A stretch of DNA of 16,073 nt from an uncultured Bacteroides sp. (GTDB lineage: Bacteria > Bacteroidota > Bacteroidia > Bacteroidales > UBA11471), in NCBI GenBank assembly GCA_905210875.1, contig CAJLYN010000029.1, positions 1-16,073 on the forward strand, written 5' to 3'. Shown here one piece after another: positions 6,243 to 15,352 of the stretch. Numbering within the stretch: the first letter of the stretch is position 1; each line of letters begins with the position of its first letter. Position numbers and translations under genes: made by a program. The notes beneath the pieces were generated by a model, which did no database searches, was not told the origin of the DNA, and saw only the letters and a list, made by a program, of their open reading frames with translations.

Positions 6243-9200
6243 TCAGGCCGCGTCGAGGTTGAGAATCTCTTGGAGAATTTCCATGCCGCATTTTACCGAG
6301 TCGACCTGAGCCACGACCATCGACCGTTTTCCTTTGATTTCGCGCAATTGGCAGCGGCGGGGATACTTTTGCAGGTAAGCCAGAATTTTGCCGAAGGCCG
6401 GCGACTGGAAATACCGTGTGTGCTCGTCCGAGACGAAATGCAGAATCATCTTGCCCTGTTTCAGCACCACCTTTTCCATGCCCAGTTGCTTGGCCATGCG
6501 GCGCAGGCTCACCACGCGTATCAGTTCTTCGCCCTCGTGCGGTATGCGGCCGAAGCGGTCGCGCAGCCGTTCGGCAAACGCCTGAATGTCGCTCTCCTTC
6601 TCCATGTTGTCGAGTTCCTGGTAGAGCGAGATGCGTTCCGAGGCGCCGGGAATGTAGTCGTTGGGGAAGAGCAGTTCGAGGTCCGACTCAATCTGACAAT
6701 CGGCCGAGTAGCTCTCCGGTTCGCTGTCGGCCGAGGCATACAGGTCGCCAAACTCATCGTCTTTCAACTCCTGTACCGCTTCGCGCAGAATCTTCTGGTA
6801 GGTCTCGTAACCCAGGTCGGCGATAAATCCGCTCTGTTCGGCGCCCAGCAGGTTGCCCGCTCCGCGTATGTCGAGGTCCTGCATGGCGATGTGTATGCCG
6901 CTGCCCAACTCCGAGAAACTCTCGATGGCCTGCAAACGGCGCCGCGCGTCGACGGTGAGTTCGCGCAGCGGCGGGGTGAGCAGGTAGCAGAAAGCCTTTT
7001 TGTTGCTACGGCCTACGCGGCCTCGCAGCTGGTGCAATTCGCTCAGTCCGAAGTTTTGGGCGTTGTTGATGATGATGGTGTTGGTGTTGGGCATGTCGAT
7101 GCCCGACTCGATGATGGTCGTGGCGATAAGCACATCGTACTCGTAGTCGGCAAAGCCCAAGATGGCCCGTTCGAGTTCCTCGGGATTCATCTGTCCGTGC
7201 CCCACCACCGTGCGGGCTCCCGGTGCGAGTTTGTGAATGAGCCGTTCGAGGTCGTAGAGTTGCGGTATGCGGTTGTTTACGATGAAGACCTGTCCGCCAC
7301 GGCTCAACTCGAAGTTGACAGCTTCGCGTATGATGTCTTCGTTGAAGGCGTGTACCTCGGTCTGTATGGGGTAGCGGTTGGGGGGCGGTGTAGTGATGGC
7401 CGAGAGGTCGCGGGCACCCATGAGTGAGAATTGCAGCGTGCGGGGAATAGGGGTGGCCGACATGGTGAGGGTGTCGACATTGACCCGCATCTGTTTGAGT
7501 TTTTCCTTTACAGCAACACCGAATTTCTGCTCCTCGTCGATGATGAGCAGCCCGAGGTCTTTGAATTTTACATCTTTACCGATGAGACGGTGGGTGCCGA
7601 TGACGATGTTGATGCTGCCGTCGGCGATGCCTTTGAGCGTCTCTTTGATTTGTGCCGGTGTGCGGGCGCGGCTCAGGTAAGAAACCTTGACGGGAAAATC
7701 TTTGAGTCGCTCGCTGAATGTCTTGTAATGTTGGAAGGCCAGAACCGTAGTCGGCACCAGCACCGCCACCTGCTTGTTGTCGCAGGCGGCCTTGAAGGCG
7801 GCGCGTATGGCAATTTCGGTTTTCCCGAAACCCACGTCGCCGCAAATGAGGCGGTCCATGGGGCGGTCGCGTTCCATGTCGGCCTTTACTTCGGCGGTCG
7901 ATTTCAGCTGGTCGGGCGTATCTTCATAGATAAACGAGGCTTCGAGTTCGTGTTGCATGAAAGTGTCGGGCGAGAAGGCAAAGCCCTTCTCGTTGCATCG
8001 CTGGGCGTAGAGCTTGATGAGGTCACGGGCGATGTCCTTCATCTTGCTCTTGGTCTTCTCCTTCATGCGCTCCCAGGCTCCCGACCCGAGCTTGCTGATG
8101 CGAGGTGGTTCGCCCTCCTTGGCCCGGTATTTGGCCAGTTTGTGCAGGGCGTGTATGCTCACAAAGAGAATGTCGTCGTTCTGGTAGATGAGTTTGATGA
8201 CCTCTTGCATGGAACCGTTGAGTTCGGTGCGGAAAAGCCCTCCGAACTTGCCTACGCCGTGGTCGATGTGCACGATGTAGTCGCCCACCTCAAACTGTCG
8301 CAGCTCTTTTAGCGAAAGGGCCAGTTTTCCCGAACGGGCCTTGTCACTGCGCAACTGGTACTTGTGGAAACGATCGAAGAGCTGGTGGTCGGTAAAGAAG
8401 CAGAGCCGCAGTTCGTTGTCGATAAACCCCTCGTGTAGGGTCTTGTTGACAGCCGTAAAGGGAATATCTTCGCCTTTGTCTTCAAATATGTTGGCAATGC
8501 GTTGTGTCTGTTTCTCGCTGTCGCTGAGAATATAAAGTTTGTAGCCTTTGTGCAACAGAGAGGTGAATGACTCGATTACCAAGTCGAAATTTTTGTGGTA
8601 AATAGGTTGCGGCGAGCAGTTGAGCGTGAGAGTGGCTTCTGTCTCGTTGTGGAAAGATTTGGCCCCGTAATCGATGCGTTTGAAGTCGAGTATGTCGCGG
8701 GCAAAGATGTCGACATCGATGAGTTTCTCCTGGGCGTGCAGGTCGCCCTCTTCGCTGATGAGAAGCTGTTGCGACAGGGTGTCGGAGGCGACGCTGTGCA
8801 TGCGGTCGAGCACCCAGTCGAGGTCTTTGACAGCAAGCAGGGTGTGCTTGTCGATGAATTGCAGCAGCGAGATGCCTATGGCCGAGCCGGCTTGCAGGTC
8901 GGGTATGACAAAAATCTCGTCGACCGGTTCCTGCGAGAGTTGGGTGTCGATGTTGAAGGCGCGTATGCTCTCTATTTCGTCGCCGAACGTGTCGATGCGG
9001 TAGGGCAGGTCCGACGAGAAGGAGTAGACATCGACGATGCTGCCCCTGATGGCAAACTGTCCCGGTTCATAGACATAGTCGACCCGTTCGAAGCCGTAGC
9101 CCGAGAGAAAGTCGGCAATGTCGGAGAGGTTGCATTTCTCGCCTTTGGCCAGTCGCAGGGTGTTGCGGTGCAACTCTTCGTTCGAGGCCACCTTTTCGCA

Positions 9201-9587
9201 CAGAGCCTCGGGATAGGAAACCACGAGAAGAGGCGAGCCGGCTTGTTGCAGACGGTTGATGGTGTCGGTGCGGAGAATGTCGGCGGCGGGGTCGACCTGC
9301 CCGTATTTCAGCGCCCGTTTATAGCCCGAGGGGAAGAAGAGAACCCGCTCGTCGCCCCGTATCTGGGTCAGGTCGTTGTAGAGATAGCCAGCCTCTTCGG
9401 CGTCGTTGGCAATGAACAAGGTGGTTACCCCGTACTCTGGAAGTCCCGAGAGGAGCAGGGAGACGGCGGAGCCTTGAAGCCCCGCTATGTGGAGCCGGGT
9501 GCGGCTGTCGTCTTTCACGAAGTCTTTCAATGCTTCGGAGCGGGCTGCCGTCAAAAAAAGATTGGGTAACGAGTGGAGTTCGACCAT
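6243..9587 (-). CDS. mfd: Transcription-repair coupling factor
   Basis: This 1114-residue Mfd binds RNA polymerase stalled at a lesion, pushes it off the DNA by ATP-driven translocation and recruits UvrA. Domains in order: UvrB-homology region (about 30-340, including FFPSGYKRALKYG); a CarD-like RNA-polymerase-interacting domain starting at GDYIVHIDHGVG (from 435); RecG-like helicase motor with Walker A GDVGFGKT (583-590), Walker B DEEQ (684-687), TMSATPIPRTLQ (about 710) and RGRVGRS (about 856); and the TRCF C-terminal domain with LFPNDYIPGASERISLYQEL (about 973-992), which normally masks the UvrA site. Length is close to E. coli Mfd and nothing is missing. It is transcribed alone, divergent from the glycosyltransferase gene, with a leader of about 10 bases. 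I see no clear terminator after it. Confidence 0.97.
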   Translation of the reverse strand: MVELHSLPNLFLTAARSEALKDFVKDDSRTRLHIAGLQGSAVSLLLSGLPEYGVTTLFIANDAEEAGYLYNDLTQIRGDERVLFFPSGYKRALKYGQVDPAADILRTDTINRLQQAGSPLLVVSYPEALCEKVASNEELHRNTLRLAKGEKCNLSDIADFLSGYGFERVDYVYEPGQFAIRGSIVDVYSFSSDLPYRIDTFGDEIESIRAFNIDTQLSQEPVDEIFVIPDLQAGSAIGISLLQFIDKHTLLAVKDLDWVLDRMHSVASDTLSQQLLISEEGDLHAQEKLIDVDIFARDILDFKRIDYGAKSFHNETEATLTLNCSPQPIYHKNFDLVIESFTSLLHKGYKLYILSDSEKQTQRIANIFEDKGEDIPFTAVNKTLHEGFIDNELRLCFFTDHQLFDRFHKYQLRSDKARSGKLALSLKELRQFEVGDYIVHIDHGVGKFGGLFRTELNGSMQEVIKLIYQNDDILFVSIHALHKLAKYRAKEGEPPRISKLGSGAWERMKEKTKSKMKDIARDLIKLYAQRCNEKGFAFSPDTFMQHELEASFIYEDTPDQLKSTAEVKADMERDRPMDRLICGDVGFGKTEIAIRAAFKAACDNKQVAVLVPTTVLAFQHYKTFSERLKDFPVKVSYLSRARTPAQIKETLKGIADGSINIVIGTHRLIGKDVKFKDLGLLIIDEEQKFGVAVKEKLKQMRVNVDTLTMSATPIPRTLQFSLMGARDLSAITTPPPNRYPIQTEVHAFNEDIIREAVNFELSRGGQVFIVNNRIPQLYDLERLIHKLAPGARTVVGHGQMNPEELERAILGFADYEYDVLIATTIIESGIDMPNTNTIIINNAQNFGLSELHQLRGRVGRSNKKAFCYLLTPPLRELTVDARRRLQAIESFSELGSGIHIAMQDLDIRGAGNLLGAEQSGFIADLGYETYQKILREAVQELKDDEFGDLYASADSEPESYSADCQIESDLELLFPNDYIPGASERISLYQELDNMEKESDIQAFAERLRDRFGRIPHEGEELIRVVSLRRMAKQLGMEKVVLKQGKMILHFVSDEHTRYFQSPAFGKILAYLQKYPRRCQLREIKGKRSMVVAQVDSVKCGMEILQEILNLDAA

Positions 9588-9604
9588 AGTATAGAAAATT
9601 ACCG

Positions 9605-9634
9605 CAAAAATACATTTTTTACCCCAATAATAAA
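9605..9634 (-). promoter_or_regulatory. promoter of mfd
   Basis: The minus strand has TTTA (9634-9631), an 18-base spacer and TATTTTTG (9612-9605), matching TAnnTTTG. The box ends 17 bases before the mfd ATG, so the leader is very short and has no ribosome binding site. Confidence 0.55.
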
Positions 9635-9785
9635 GGCCTGACTATAAAAACAAGAATCACCCGAAAGATTCTGTCATGGTTTGAAATCTGTCAGACGACA
9701 TTACATTCCGATACGAAGTCTCGGGCTGTCGGGGAAAAACCTCTGTCGAAACGGCGATTGTCTCGATAATTTCTCGGCTGTAAGT

Positions 9786-9815
9786 TTTGCAATCTGCCTA
9801 TTTCGTTTAACTTTG
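9786..9815 (+). promoter_or_regulatory. promoter of the glycosyltransferase-pyrC operon
   Basis: TTTG (9786-9789), exactly 18 bases, then TAACTTTG (9808-9815): both elements match the Bacteroidetes consensus. Transcription would start near 9822, about 20 bases before the ATG at 9841. This is among the clearest promoters in the window. Confidence 0.75.
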
Positions 9816-9840
9816 TAGCCGTTTACCAACGCTTCAAAAT

Positions 9841-10623
9841 ATGAGTGAAGTCCAGAGAAAGGCCGACGGAGTGGTTATCATTCCGACCTATAACGAAAAA
9901 GAAAACGTAGAGAATATCATACGCGCGGTAATGGAGTTGCCGCACGTGTTCGATGTGTTGATTATCGACGACGGTTCGCCCGATGGTACGGCCGCCATTG
10001 TCAAGCGGTTGCAGGCCGACGAGTTTGCCGATCGTCTGCACCTTATCGAACGAAAAGGAAAGCTCGGTCTCGGTACGGCCTATATCACCGGATTCAAATG
10101 GGCGATAGCAGAGAAATATGACTACGTCTTCGAGATGGATGCCGATTTTTCCCACAATCCCAAGGACCTTCTCCGTCTCTACGATGCCTGTGCCAAAGAG
10201 GGTGCAGACATGTCTATCGGTTCGCGATACATTACCGGCGTAAATGTGGTGAACTGGCCCATGGGACGTGTCATCATGTCGTACTATGCCTCGAAGTATG
10301 TGCGCATCGTTACCGGATTGAAGATTGCCGACACCACTGCCGGATTTGTATGTTACCGCCGTCAGGTCCTCGAAACGATAGAGCTCGACCGCATACATTT
10401 CAAGGGATATGCTTTCCAGATAGAGATGAAATTTACCGCCAGCAAGTGTGGATTCAAGATTACCGAAGTGCCCATTATCTTTATCAACCGTGAACTCGGT
10501 GTGAGCAAGATGAGCGGCGGAATCTTCGGCGAAGCCGTTTTCGGCGTCTTGCGGTTGAAATTGTGGAGCTGGTTCCGAAAATATCCTCAAAAGCCAAAAC
10601 AACCTGAACGTCTGAACGCATGA
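9841..10623 (+). CDS. Polyprenyl/dolichyl-phosphate mannose synthase-like glycosyltransferase (GT2)
   Basis: This 260-residue protein is a GT-A fold, family 2 glycosyltransferase of the DPM1 type. It probably moves a sugar such as mannose from a nucleotide sugar to a polyprenyl phosphate at the inner membrane. Seen: [13 protein letters not shown] (11-23), DDGSPDGT (43-50, nucleotide binding), GLGTAY (76-81), [10 protein letters not shown] (98-107, with the metal-binding DAD at 100-102), GSRYITG (127-133), [11 protein letters not shown] (164-174) and the acceptor-loop motif [12 protein letters not shown] (214-225). No membrane helix follows the catalytic domain, as in the soluble DPM1 group. 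Its stop overlaps the dihydroorotase start (ATGA, 10620-10623), so translation is coupled. The exact sugar and lipid cannot be read from the sequence. Confidence 0.9.
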   Translation: MSEVQRKADGVVIIPTYNEKENVENIIRAVMELPHVFDVLIIDDGSPDGTAAIVKRLQADEFADRLHLIERKGKLGLGTAYITGFKWAIAEKYDYVFEMDADFSHNPKDLLRLYDACAKEGADMSIGSRYITGVNVVNWPMGRVIMSYYASKYVRIVTGLKIADTTAGFVCYRRQVLETIELDRIHFKGYAFQIEMKFTASKCGFKITEVPIIFINRELGVSKMSGGIFGEAVFGVLRLKLWSWFRKYPQKPKQPERLNA

Positions 10624-11972
10624 GAAGTCTACTGATAAAAAATGCGCTTCTCATCAATGAGGGCAAAAGTGCAGTGGCTTCGGTTCTGGTTGTTGGAGAC
10701 ACCATAGCCGCTGTTTACACCGACGATACCTATGCCGACATTGAGTCTCATGTCGATACCGTTATCGATGCTATCGGAAAGTGGCTGCTCCCCGGTGTCA
10801 TCGACGACCAGGTACATTTCCGTGAGCCCGGTCTCACTCACAAGGCCGACATCAACACCGAGTCGATGGCCGCAGTGGCCGGCGGCGTTACCTCCTATAT
10901 GGAGATGCCCAATACCAAGCCACCTACCACAACACGCGAGGCTCTCGAATGGAAATTCTCCCGTGCGGCGCAGACCTCCCTGGCCAATTACTCTTTCTAC
11001 ATCGGTGCCACCAATGACAATATCGACGAGATACTCCGGGCCGACTATCGCCGCGTGTGCGGCATCAAGGTGTTCATGGGTTCGTCGACGGGAAATATGC
11101 TGGTCGATAATGCCGATGCTTTGGCCCGTATTTTTTCCGAAGCACCGGCTCTTGTTGCCGTACATTGCGAGAAAGAGGAGATTATCAAGGCCAACAGAGA
11201 AAAGTATATCGCCGAGTATGGAAAAGATTTGCCCGTCACCTTTCATCCCCTGATACGGAGTGCCGAGGCCTGCTATGCCTCCTCGTCCGAGGCTGTGGCG
11301 CTGGCTCAGCGCTACAATACCCGCCTGCATCTGCTGCACCTCTCTACGGCCAAGGAGTTGACCCTGCTCAGCGACGGACCAGTTGAGGAGAAACGCATCA
11401 CCGGCGAGGTGTGTGTGCATCACCTCTTTTTCGACGACAGCGACTATGCCCGCTATGGAAACCTGATAAAGTGGAACCCCGCCATCAAGACGGCCGCCGA
11501 CCGTGAAGCCCTCATGCAGGCCACGGTGTCGGGTCGCATCGATGTGGTGGCTACCGACCATGCACCGCATCTACTCGACGAGAAGCAGGGTTCCTGTCTC
11601 GAAGCCGCCTCAGGAGGCCCGCTGGTACAGCACTCGTTGCAGGTGATGCTCGAAAAGTCGTGGCAGGGCGCTATTCCCCTTGAAACGGTTGTGGAGCGTA
11701 TGTGTCACGCTCCTGCCAAACTTTTCGGCATCGAACGCCGGGGATTTATTCGCCCCGGATATTATGCCGACATGGTATTGGTCGACCCTGCCAAGCCCTA
11801 TACGGTCACACCCGAGAATGTGCTGACCAAGTGCTGCTGGTCGCCTTTTATGAATCATACCTTCCCCGTTACCATCGACACAACCTTTGTCAATGGTATC
11901 ATCGCCTTTCAGAACGGTCAGGTCGAGCCTTCCTGTCGGGGCAAGGAGTTGCGTTTCAATCCCCGTTCATAA
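10620..11972 (+). CDS. pyrC: Dihydroorotase (class I)
   Basis: This 450-residue amidohydrolase closes carbamoyl-aspartate to dihydroorotate, step three of pyrimidine synthesis. Its length and motifs fit class I (the CAD/PyrC 'multifunctional' type). Seen: [20 protein letters not shown] (59-78), [13 protein letters not shown] (91-103), [13 protein letters not shown] (148-160, K150 a candidate carboxylated Lys), VHCEKEE (181-187), [10 protein letters not shown] (237-246) and ATDHAPH (311-317, catalytic Asp313). The first His of the metal-binding HxH motif is replaced by Gln64; the second, His66, is present. Otherwise the metal-ligand set looks complete, so the enzyme is probably active rather than one of the non-catalytic DHOase-like proteins. 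It is translationally coupled to the upstream glycosyltransferase and ends in a strong terminator. Confidence 0.93.
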   Translation: MRSLLIKNALLINEGKSAVASVLVVGDTIAAVYTDDTYADIESHVDTVIDAIGKWLLPGVIDDQVHFREPGLTHKADINTESMAAVAGGVTSYMEMPNTKPPTTTREALEWKFSRAAQTSLANYSFYIGATNDNIDEILRADYRRVCGIKVFMGSSTGNMLVDNADALARIFSEAPALVAVHCEKEEIIKANREKYIAEYGKDLPVTFHPLIRSAEACYASSSEAVALAQRYNTRLHLLHLSTAKELTLLSDGPVEEKRITGEVCVHHLFFDDSDYARYGNLIKWNPAIKTAADREALMQATVSGRIDVVATDHAPHLLDEKQGSCLEAASGGPLVQHSLQVMLEKSWQGAIPLETVVERMCHAPAKLFGIERRGFIRPGYYADMVLVDPAKPYTVTPENVLTKCCWSPFMNHTFPVTIDTTFVNGIIAFQNGQVEPSCRGKELRFNPRS

Positions 11973-11995
11973 AGAGAAAGATACTTCTTATAGTC

Positions 11996-12044
11996 GACGG
12001 CAGAGGTGATGATGTAACTAACCATCATCTCTGCCGTCTTTTGT
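11996..12044 (+). terminator. Rho-independent terminator after pyrC
   Basis: GACGGCAGAGGTGATG (11996-12011) pairs with CATCATCTCTGCCGTC (12023-12038) over 16 bases with one G-U pair and an 11-base loop, followed by TTTTGTTGCTTT. It lies 23 bases after the pyrC stop. The minus-strand gene ending at 12049 has no U-run on its side of the stem, so it may use this hairpin only weakly. Confidence 0.8.
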
Positions 12045-12048
12045 TGCT

Positions 12049-12651
12049 TTATTGAAAGATGATGGAAAAATAAATATAGTCGCTTACCCCTTTGATGTTT
12101 TTCCATTTTGCCGGGTGTAGTTTCATGTCTCGCAATTTACAGAATTTCTGTGCATCGTAACTTTTGCCTTCAATGACTACCGGTTCTATGATACCGGAGG
12201 TATAAGCGATAAAGGGTATTTCTTGCCAGGTAGTGTAAGGTTCTTCGCTCAGTGTCTCCATGAAGATGCCGCCAGAAGCAAATTTCAGACTCTTAGAAAT
12301 GCTGTAAGCATTGTTGTCCGAGACTATTTTCACACTGTCGGAAGTTACCGGATAAGAGAGAAAGTCGATGGTTATGGTAGAGTCGTTTATTGTTGACCAG
12401 TAGAATCGTTCGGGCAGGACATCTTTTTCGGTGGTGAGGTGCCCGTCTCGGCAGACATTCTGTAAAACTCTATATCGGGTTTTACCGGAGAAATCTCCCG
12501 ATATGGTCACTCGCATATAGTGACAGTTCTGTGCCTGAGCATATAACTTCCATACGGGATCGTCGCTCTCTGAATATCGAATAGTAACCTCGTTTTGAGC
12601 TGAGAGGAGAGTGGTGGTAAGCAGGAGAAATAGTAAAAGGGCCTTTTTCAT
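12049..12651 (-). CDS. Secreted protein of unknown function
   Basis: This 200-residue protein has a typical signal peptide (MKKALLLFLLLTTTLLSAQ, cleavage probably at SAQ, residue 19) and no lipobox Cys, so it is probably periplasmic or secreted. The mature part (about 180 residues) has mixed beta-like strands (TITIDFLSYPVTSD, SVKIVSD) with Cys at about 43, 67 and 171, two of which could form a disulfide. I recognise no domain or catalytic motif. It begins 77 bases after the maeB stop on the same strand, with a hairpin in between. The facing end shares the pyrC terminator hairpin. The signal peptide and coding-like composition make it a real gene; nothing in its neighbours suggests a function. 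Confidence 0.75.
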   Translation of the reverse strand: MKKALLLFLLLTTTLLSAQNEVTIRYSESDDPVWKLYAQAQNCHYMRVTISGDFSGKTRYRVLQNVCRDGHLTTEKDVLPERFYWSTINDSTITIDFLSYPVTSDSVKIVSDNNAYSISKSLKFASGGIFMETLSEEPYTTWQEIPFIAYTSGIIEPVVIEGKSYDAQKFCKLRDMKLHPAKWKNIKGVSDYIYFSIIFQ

Positions 12652-12656
12652 GGCAT

Positions 12657-12664
12657 CAAAGTTA
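12657..12664 (-). promoter_or_regulatory. possible -7 element directly before the secreted-protein gene
   Basis: TAACTTTG (12664-12657) matches TAnnTTTG but lies only 5 bases before the ATG, so transcription would start almost at the start codon. No TTTG stands 18-22 bases upstream. This is either a leaderless start or chance. Confidence 0.25.
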
Positions 12665-12678
12665 GATATGAAAATGGC

Positions 12679-12704
12679 AACGGCCCGAATGAATTCGGGC
12701 TGTT
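12679..12704 (-). terminator. hairpin after maeB, probable weak terminator
   Basis: The plus strand reads AACGGCCCGAA (12679-12689), TGAA, TTCGGGCTGTT (12694-12704): an 11-base stem with a tetraloop. In the maeB direction it starts 25 bases after the stop and is followed by GCCATTTTCAT, a poor U-tract, so some read-through to the next gene is likely. Confidence 0.5.
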
Positions 12705-12728
12705 GTCTCGTGTAAAAGATTGAAAAAT

Positions 12729-15011
12729 TTATTTCTTCTCGATTTTCTCTTGAACGATGGCGTCGACCACGGCGACAGTGGTGAGGTTGACAATGTCGCG
12801 CGGTGAACTCTCGATATCGGTAAAGTGAATCGGCTTGTTCAAGCCCATCTGTATCGGGCCGATGGAGTTTCCGATGCCCATTTCGAGCAGCAGCTTGTAG
12901 GCCGAATTGGCCGAACTGAGGTTGGGGAAGATGAGAGTGTTGACATCTTTTCCGGCCAGTCGGCTGAACGGGAAGGTGCGGTCGCGCAGTTCCTTGTTCA
13001 GGGCAAAGTGTACCTGCATCTCGCCGTCGATGGCCAGGTCGGGATACTCCTTCTGCATGATGGCAACGGCTTCGTGTACAAGAGCGGGGCTGCCCACCTT
13101 GTCGGCACCGAAGTTGGAGTAGGAGAGCATGGCGATTTTGGGTTCCTGAGCAAAGAAACGTAGGGTTTCATTTGCCAGTTTGGCGATGTCGACAAGCGTG
13201 TCGGTATTGGGGTGCCGGTTGATGAGCGTATCGGCCAGGAAGAAGGTGCCTTTGGGGGTGGTGATGATATGCATGGCCCCGAAGTGGCTATGGCCTTCAC
13301 GAATGCCGATGACATCTTTGGCAATCTGTATCGTCTCGGTATACTTGGTGTAGGTGCCGGTGATAAAGGCGTCGGCGTCGCCGCATTCAACCATCATCAT
13401 GCCAAAATAGTTGCGGTCGTACATCTTCTCGTTGGCTTCGTCGGGGGTGATGCCTTCGCGGTGCCGTTTCTGAGCCAGAATTTGTGCGTAATGACGTCGG
13501 CGTGGAGCTTCGGCCTCACTGCGCAGACTGACGATTTCGATACCATCGAGACTCAGACCCAGGTCTTTGGCAAGATTTGTGATGTAGTCGGCGTTACCCA
13601 GCAAGATGGGGTGGCATACACCTTCCTGATAGGCGGTAACGGCAGCGGTGAGCATATTTACATGGTTGGCTTCGGCAAATACCACGCGTTTGGGGTTCTG
13701 TTTGGCCATGTCGGTGAAGTTGCGCAACATCTTGTTGTCGTAGCCCATGAGTGCTTCGAGCTTGGTCTGATAGGCAGTCCAGTCTTCGATATTTTTGCGG
13801 GCCACGCCCGATTTGATGGCAGCTTTGGCTACGGCGGGAGCTACCGTAGTGAGCAGACGTGGGTCGAGAGCTTTGGGAATGATGTATTCGGGACCGAAGC
13901 TGATGCTTTCTACTCCGTATGCAGCGTTGACCACATCGGGGACTCGCTTCTTGGCAAGGTCGGCAATGGCATATACTGCGGCCAGTTTCATCTCTTCGTT
14001 GATACAGGTGGCCCGCACGTCGAGTGCGCCGCGGAAGATATAGGGGAATCCCAGTACGTTGTTGATTTGGTTGGGGTAATCCGAACGGCCTGTGGCAAAA
14101 ATCAGGTCGGGGCGCGAGGCTTTGGCCTTTTCGTAGGAAATTTCGGGGTTGGGGTTGGCCAAGGCGAAGACGATGGGTCGGTCGTTCATCGACTGTACCA
14201 TCTCGGGTGTTAGTACGTCGGCGCGGGAGAGACCCAGAAATACGTCGGCCCCTTTCATGGCTTCGGCCAGCGTGTTGATATCGCGGTGGGTGATAAATTG
14301 TTTTTTCGATTCGTTCAGATTGGTGCGTTTGTCGTTGATGACACCTTTACTGTCGACCATTACCACATTTTCGGGTTTTACTCCCAGCATGATGTAGAGT
14401 TTTGTGCAGGAGATGGCCGATGCACCGGCCCCGTTTACAACGATGCGCACGTCTTCTATTTTCTTCCCTTGTATTTCGAGGGCGTTCAGCAGTCCGGCAC
14501 CTGAGATGATGGCGGTACCGTGCTGGTCGTCGTGCATGACGGGTATGTCGAGCTCGGCTTTCAGACGATTTTCAATTTCAAAACATTCAGGAGCTTTGAT
14601 GTCTTCGAGATTGATACCTCCGAATGTGGGCGCAATGGCTTTTACGGCCTGTATGAATTTTTCAGGGTCTTTCTCATTGACTTCTATGTCGAAGACGTCA
14701 ATGCCTGCAAAAATTTTGAACAACAGGCCTTTGCCTTCCATGACAGGTTTGCCGGCCAAGGCACCTATGTCGCCGAGCCCCAGTACGGCCGTGCCATTTG
14801 AAATGACCGCTACAAGGTTGCCTTTTGAGGTGTATTCATACGCGGTTTGGGCATCTTTCTCGATTTCCAGACACGGTTCGGCCACCCCAGGAGAATAGGC
14901 AAGGGAAAGGTCCATTTGCGTGCTATACGGTTTGGTGGGAACGACTTCTATCTTTCCCGGGCGTCCTTCGCTGTGGTAGCGCAAGGCCGCTTCTTTGGTT
15001 ACTTTTGCCAT
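12729..15011 (-). CDS. maeB: NADP-dependent malic enzyme with C-terminal phosphotransacetylase-like domain
   Basis: This 760-residue fusion of the MaeB type decarboxylates malate to pyruvate with reduction of NADP. The malic-enzyme half (1 to about 425) shows [10 protein letters not shown] (38-47, catalytic Tyr39), [16 protein letters not shown] (93-108, Lys94), [17 protein letters not shown] (131-147) and [11 protein letters not shown] (157-167) for the divalent metal, and the dinucleotide fold VVNGAGASA (191-199). The second half (about 430-755) is the phosphate-acetyltransferase-like domain, from [17 protein letters not shown] onward with [11 protein letters not shown]. In MaeB this half does not act as a phosphotransacetylase but senses acetyl-CoA and helps oligomerise. 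The length is normal for the family. The start at 15011 lacks a Shine-Dalgarno sequence; a -7 element lies 65 bases upstream. Confidence 0.96.
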   Translation of the reverse strand: MAKVTKEAALRYHSEGRPGKIEVVPTKPYSTQMDLSLAYSPGVAEPCLEIEKDAQTAYEYTSKGNLVAVISNGTAVLGLGDIGALAGKPVMEGKGLLFKIFAGIDVFDIEVNEKDPEKFIQAVKAIAPTFGGINLEDIKAPECFEIENRLKAELDIPVMHDDQHGTAIISGAGLLNALEIQGKKIEDVRIVVNGAGASAISCTKLYIMLGVKPENVVMVDSKGVINDKRTNLNESKKQFITHRDINTLAEAMKGADVFLGLSRADVLTPEMVQSMNDRPIVFALANPNPEISYEKAKASRPDLIFATGRSDYPNQINNVLGFPYIFRGALDVRATCINEEMKLAAVYAIADLAKKRVPDVVNAAYGVESISFGPEYIIPKALDPRLLTTVAPAVAKAAIKSGVARKNIEDWTAYQTKLEALMGYDNKMLRNFTDMAKQNPKRVVFAEANHVNMLTAAVTAYQEGVCHPILLGNADYITNLAKDLGLSLDGIEIVSLRSEAEAPRRRHYAQILAQKRHREGITPDEANEKMYDRNYFGMMMVECGDADAFITGTYTKYTETIQIAKDVIGIREGHSHFGAMHIITTPKGTFFLADTLINRHPNTDTLVDIAKLANETLRFFAQEPKIAMLSYSNFGADKVGSPALVHEAVAIMQKEYPDLAIDGEMQVHFALNKELRDRTFPFSRLAGKDVNTLIFPNLSSANSAYKLLLEMGIGNSIGPIQMGLNKPIHFTDIESSPRDIVNLTTVAVVDAIVQEKIEKK

Positions 15012-15076
15012 ATATTATTGTATAAGGATTAAAATCAATAAAAATCAATTTCGGGTTGGGCCAAGTTTCAGCCATA

Positions 15077-15084
15077 CAAATATA
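15077..15084 (-). promoter_or_regulatory. -7 promoter element of maeB
   Basis: The minus strand reads TATATTTG (15084-15077), a full match to TAnnTTTG, 65 bases before the maeB ATG. The -33 part is not clear; only T-rich sequence is found upstream. Confidence 0.5.
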
Positions 15085-15297
15085 GCAATTTGTGTGAAGA
15101 AAAGATGCCGAAAAGCAATTTTTTAAACAAAATTATATTCAAAAGGTTTTTTGTACAATAATTTGTCTGTTTTTACCCGGGATTTGTGTTGTATTGTCAT
15201 GTGTAAATATGCAAAATCGCAATATCTCTGTCCTTTGAAGTCGCGTGAAGACATTTACATGAATTAACATAGCGAATTCATAATATAGGAGAAAACT

Positions 15298-15329
15298 TTT
15301 TTCTTTCATTTAGTTTTCTCTTATCTTTG
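15298..15329 (+). promoter_or_regulatory. promoter of the TetR-family gene
   Basis: TATCTTTG (15322-15329) is a perfect -7 element, 23 bases before the ATG at 15353. A T-run (TTTT, 15298-15301) sits 20 bases upstream as a poor -33 match. Confidence 0.55.
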
Positions 15330-15352
15330 CATTCTCATATAAGCCTTTTACG

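Larger units (their letters stand above)
15012..15352. other. Divergent intergenic region maeB / TetR regulator
   Basis: This 341-base AT-rich gap holds promoters for both flanking genes. Possible operator-like features are the palindrome TTGTACAA (15151-15158) and a loosely matched inverted pair, TCATGTGTAAAT (15197-15208) and CATTTACATGA (15252-15262). I see no open frame or RNA gene in it. TetR regulators often bind next to their own promoter, but no perfect long palindrome stands out here. Confidence 0.45.

Noticed and set aside
6189..7427. A 412-codon plus-strand frame opposite mfd
   Set aside because: It lies almost wholly antisense to the well-supported mfd C-terminal half, and its translation is a His/Val/Leu-rich shadow with no recognisable domain. 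The long open frame reflects the GC-rich codon use of mfd.
8595..9569. A 324-codon plus-strand frame opposite the mfd N-terminal half
   Set aside because: It is antisense to mfd, with no signal, motif or promoter of its own.
10629..11570. A 313-codon minus-strand frame opposite pyrC
   Set aside because: The plus strand carries an intact dihydroorotase with its active-site motifs; the reverse frame has none.
13212..14213. A 333-codon plus-strand frame opposite maeB
   Set aside because: It is antisense to clear malic enzyme and phosphotransacetylase motifs; its composition is that of a mirror frame.
12729..15011. The malic enzyme-phosphotransacetylase fusion as a novel fusion
   Set aside because: This arrangement is the standard MaeB architecture, common in bacteria.
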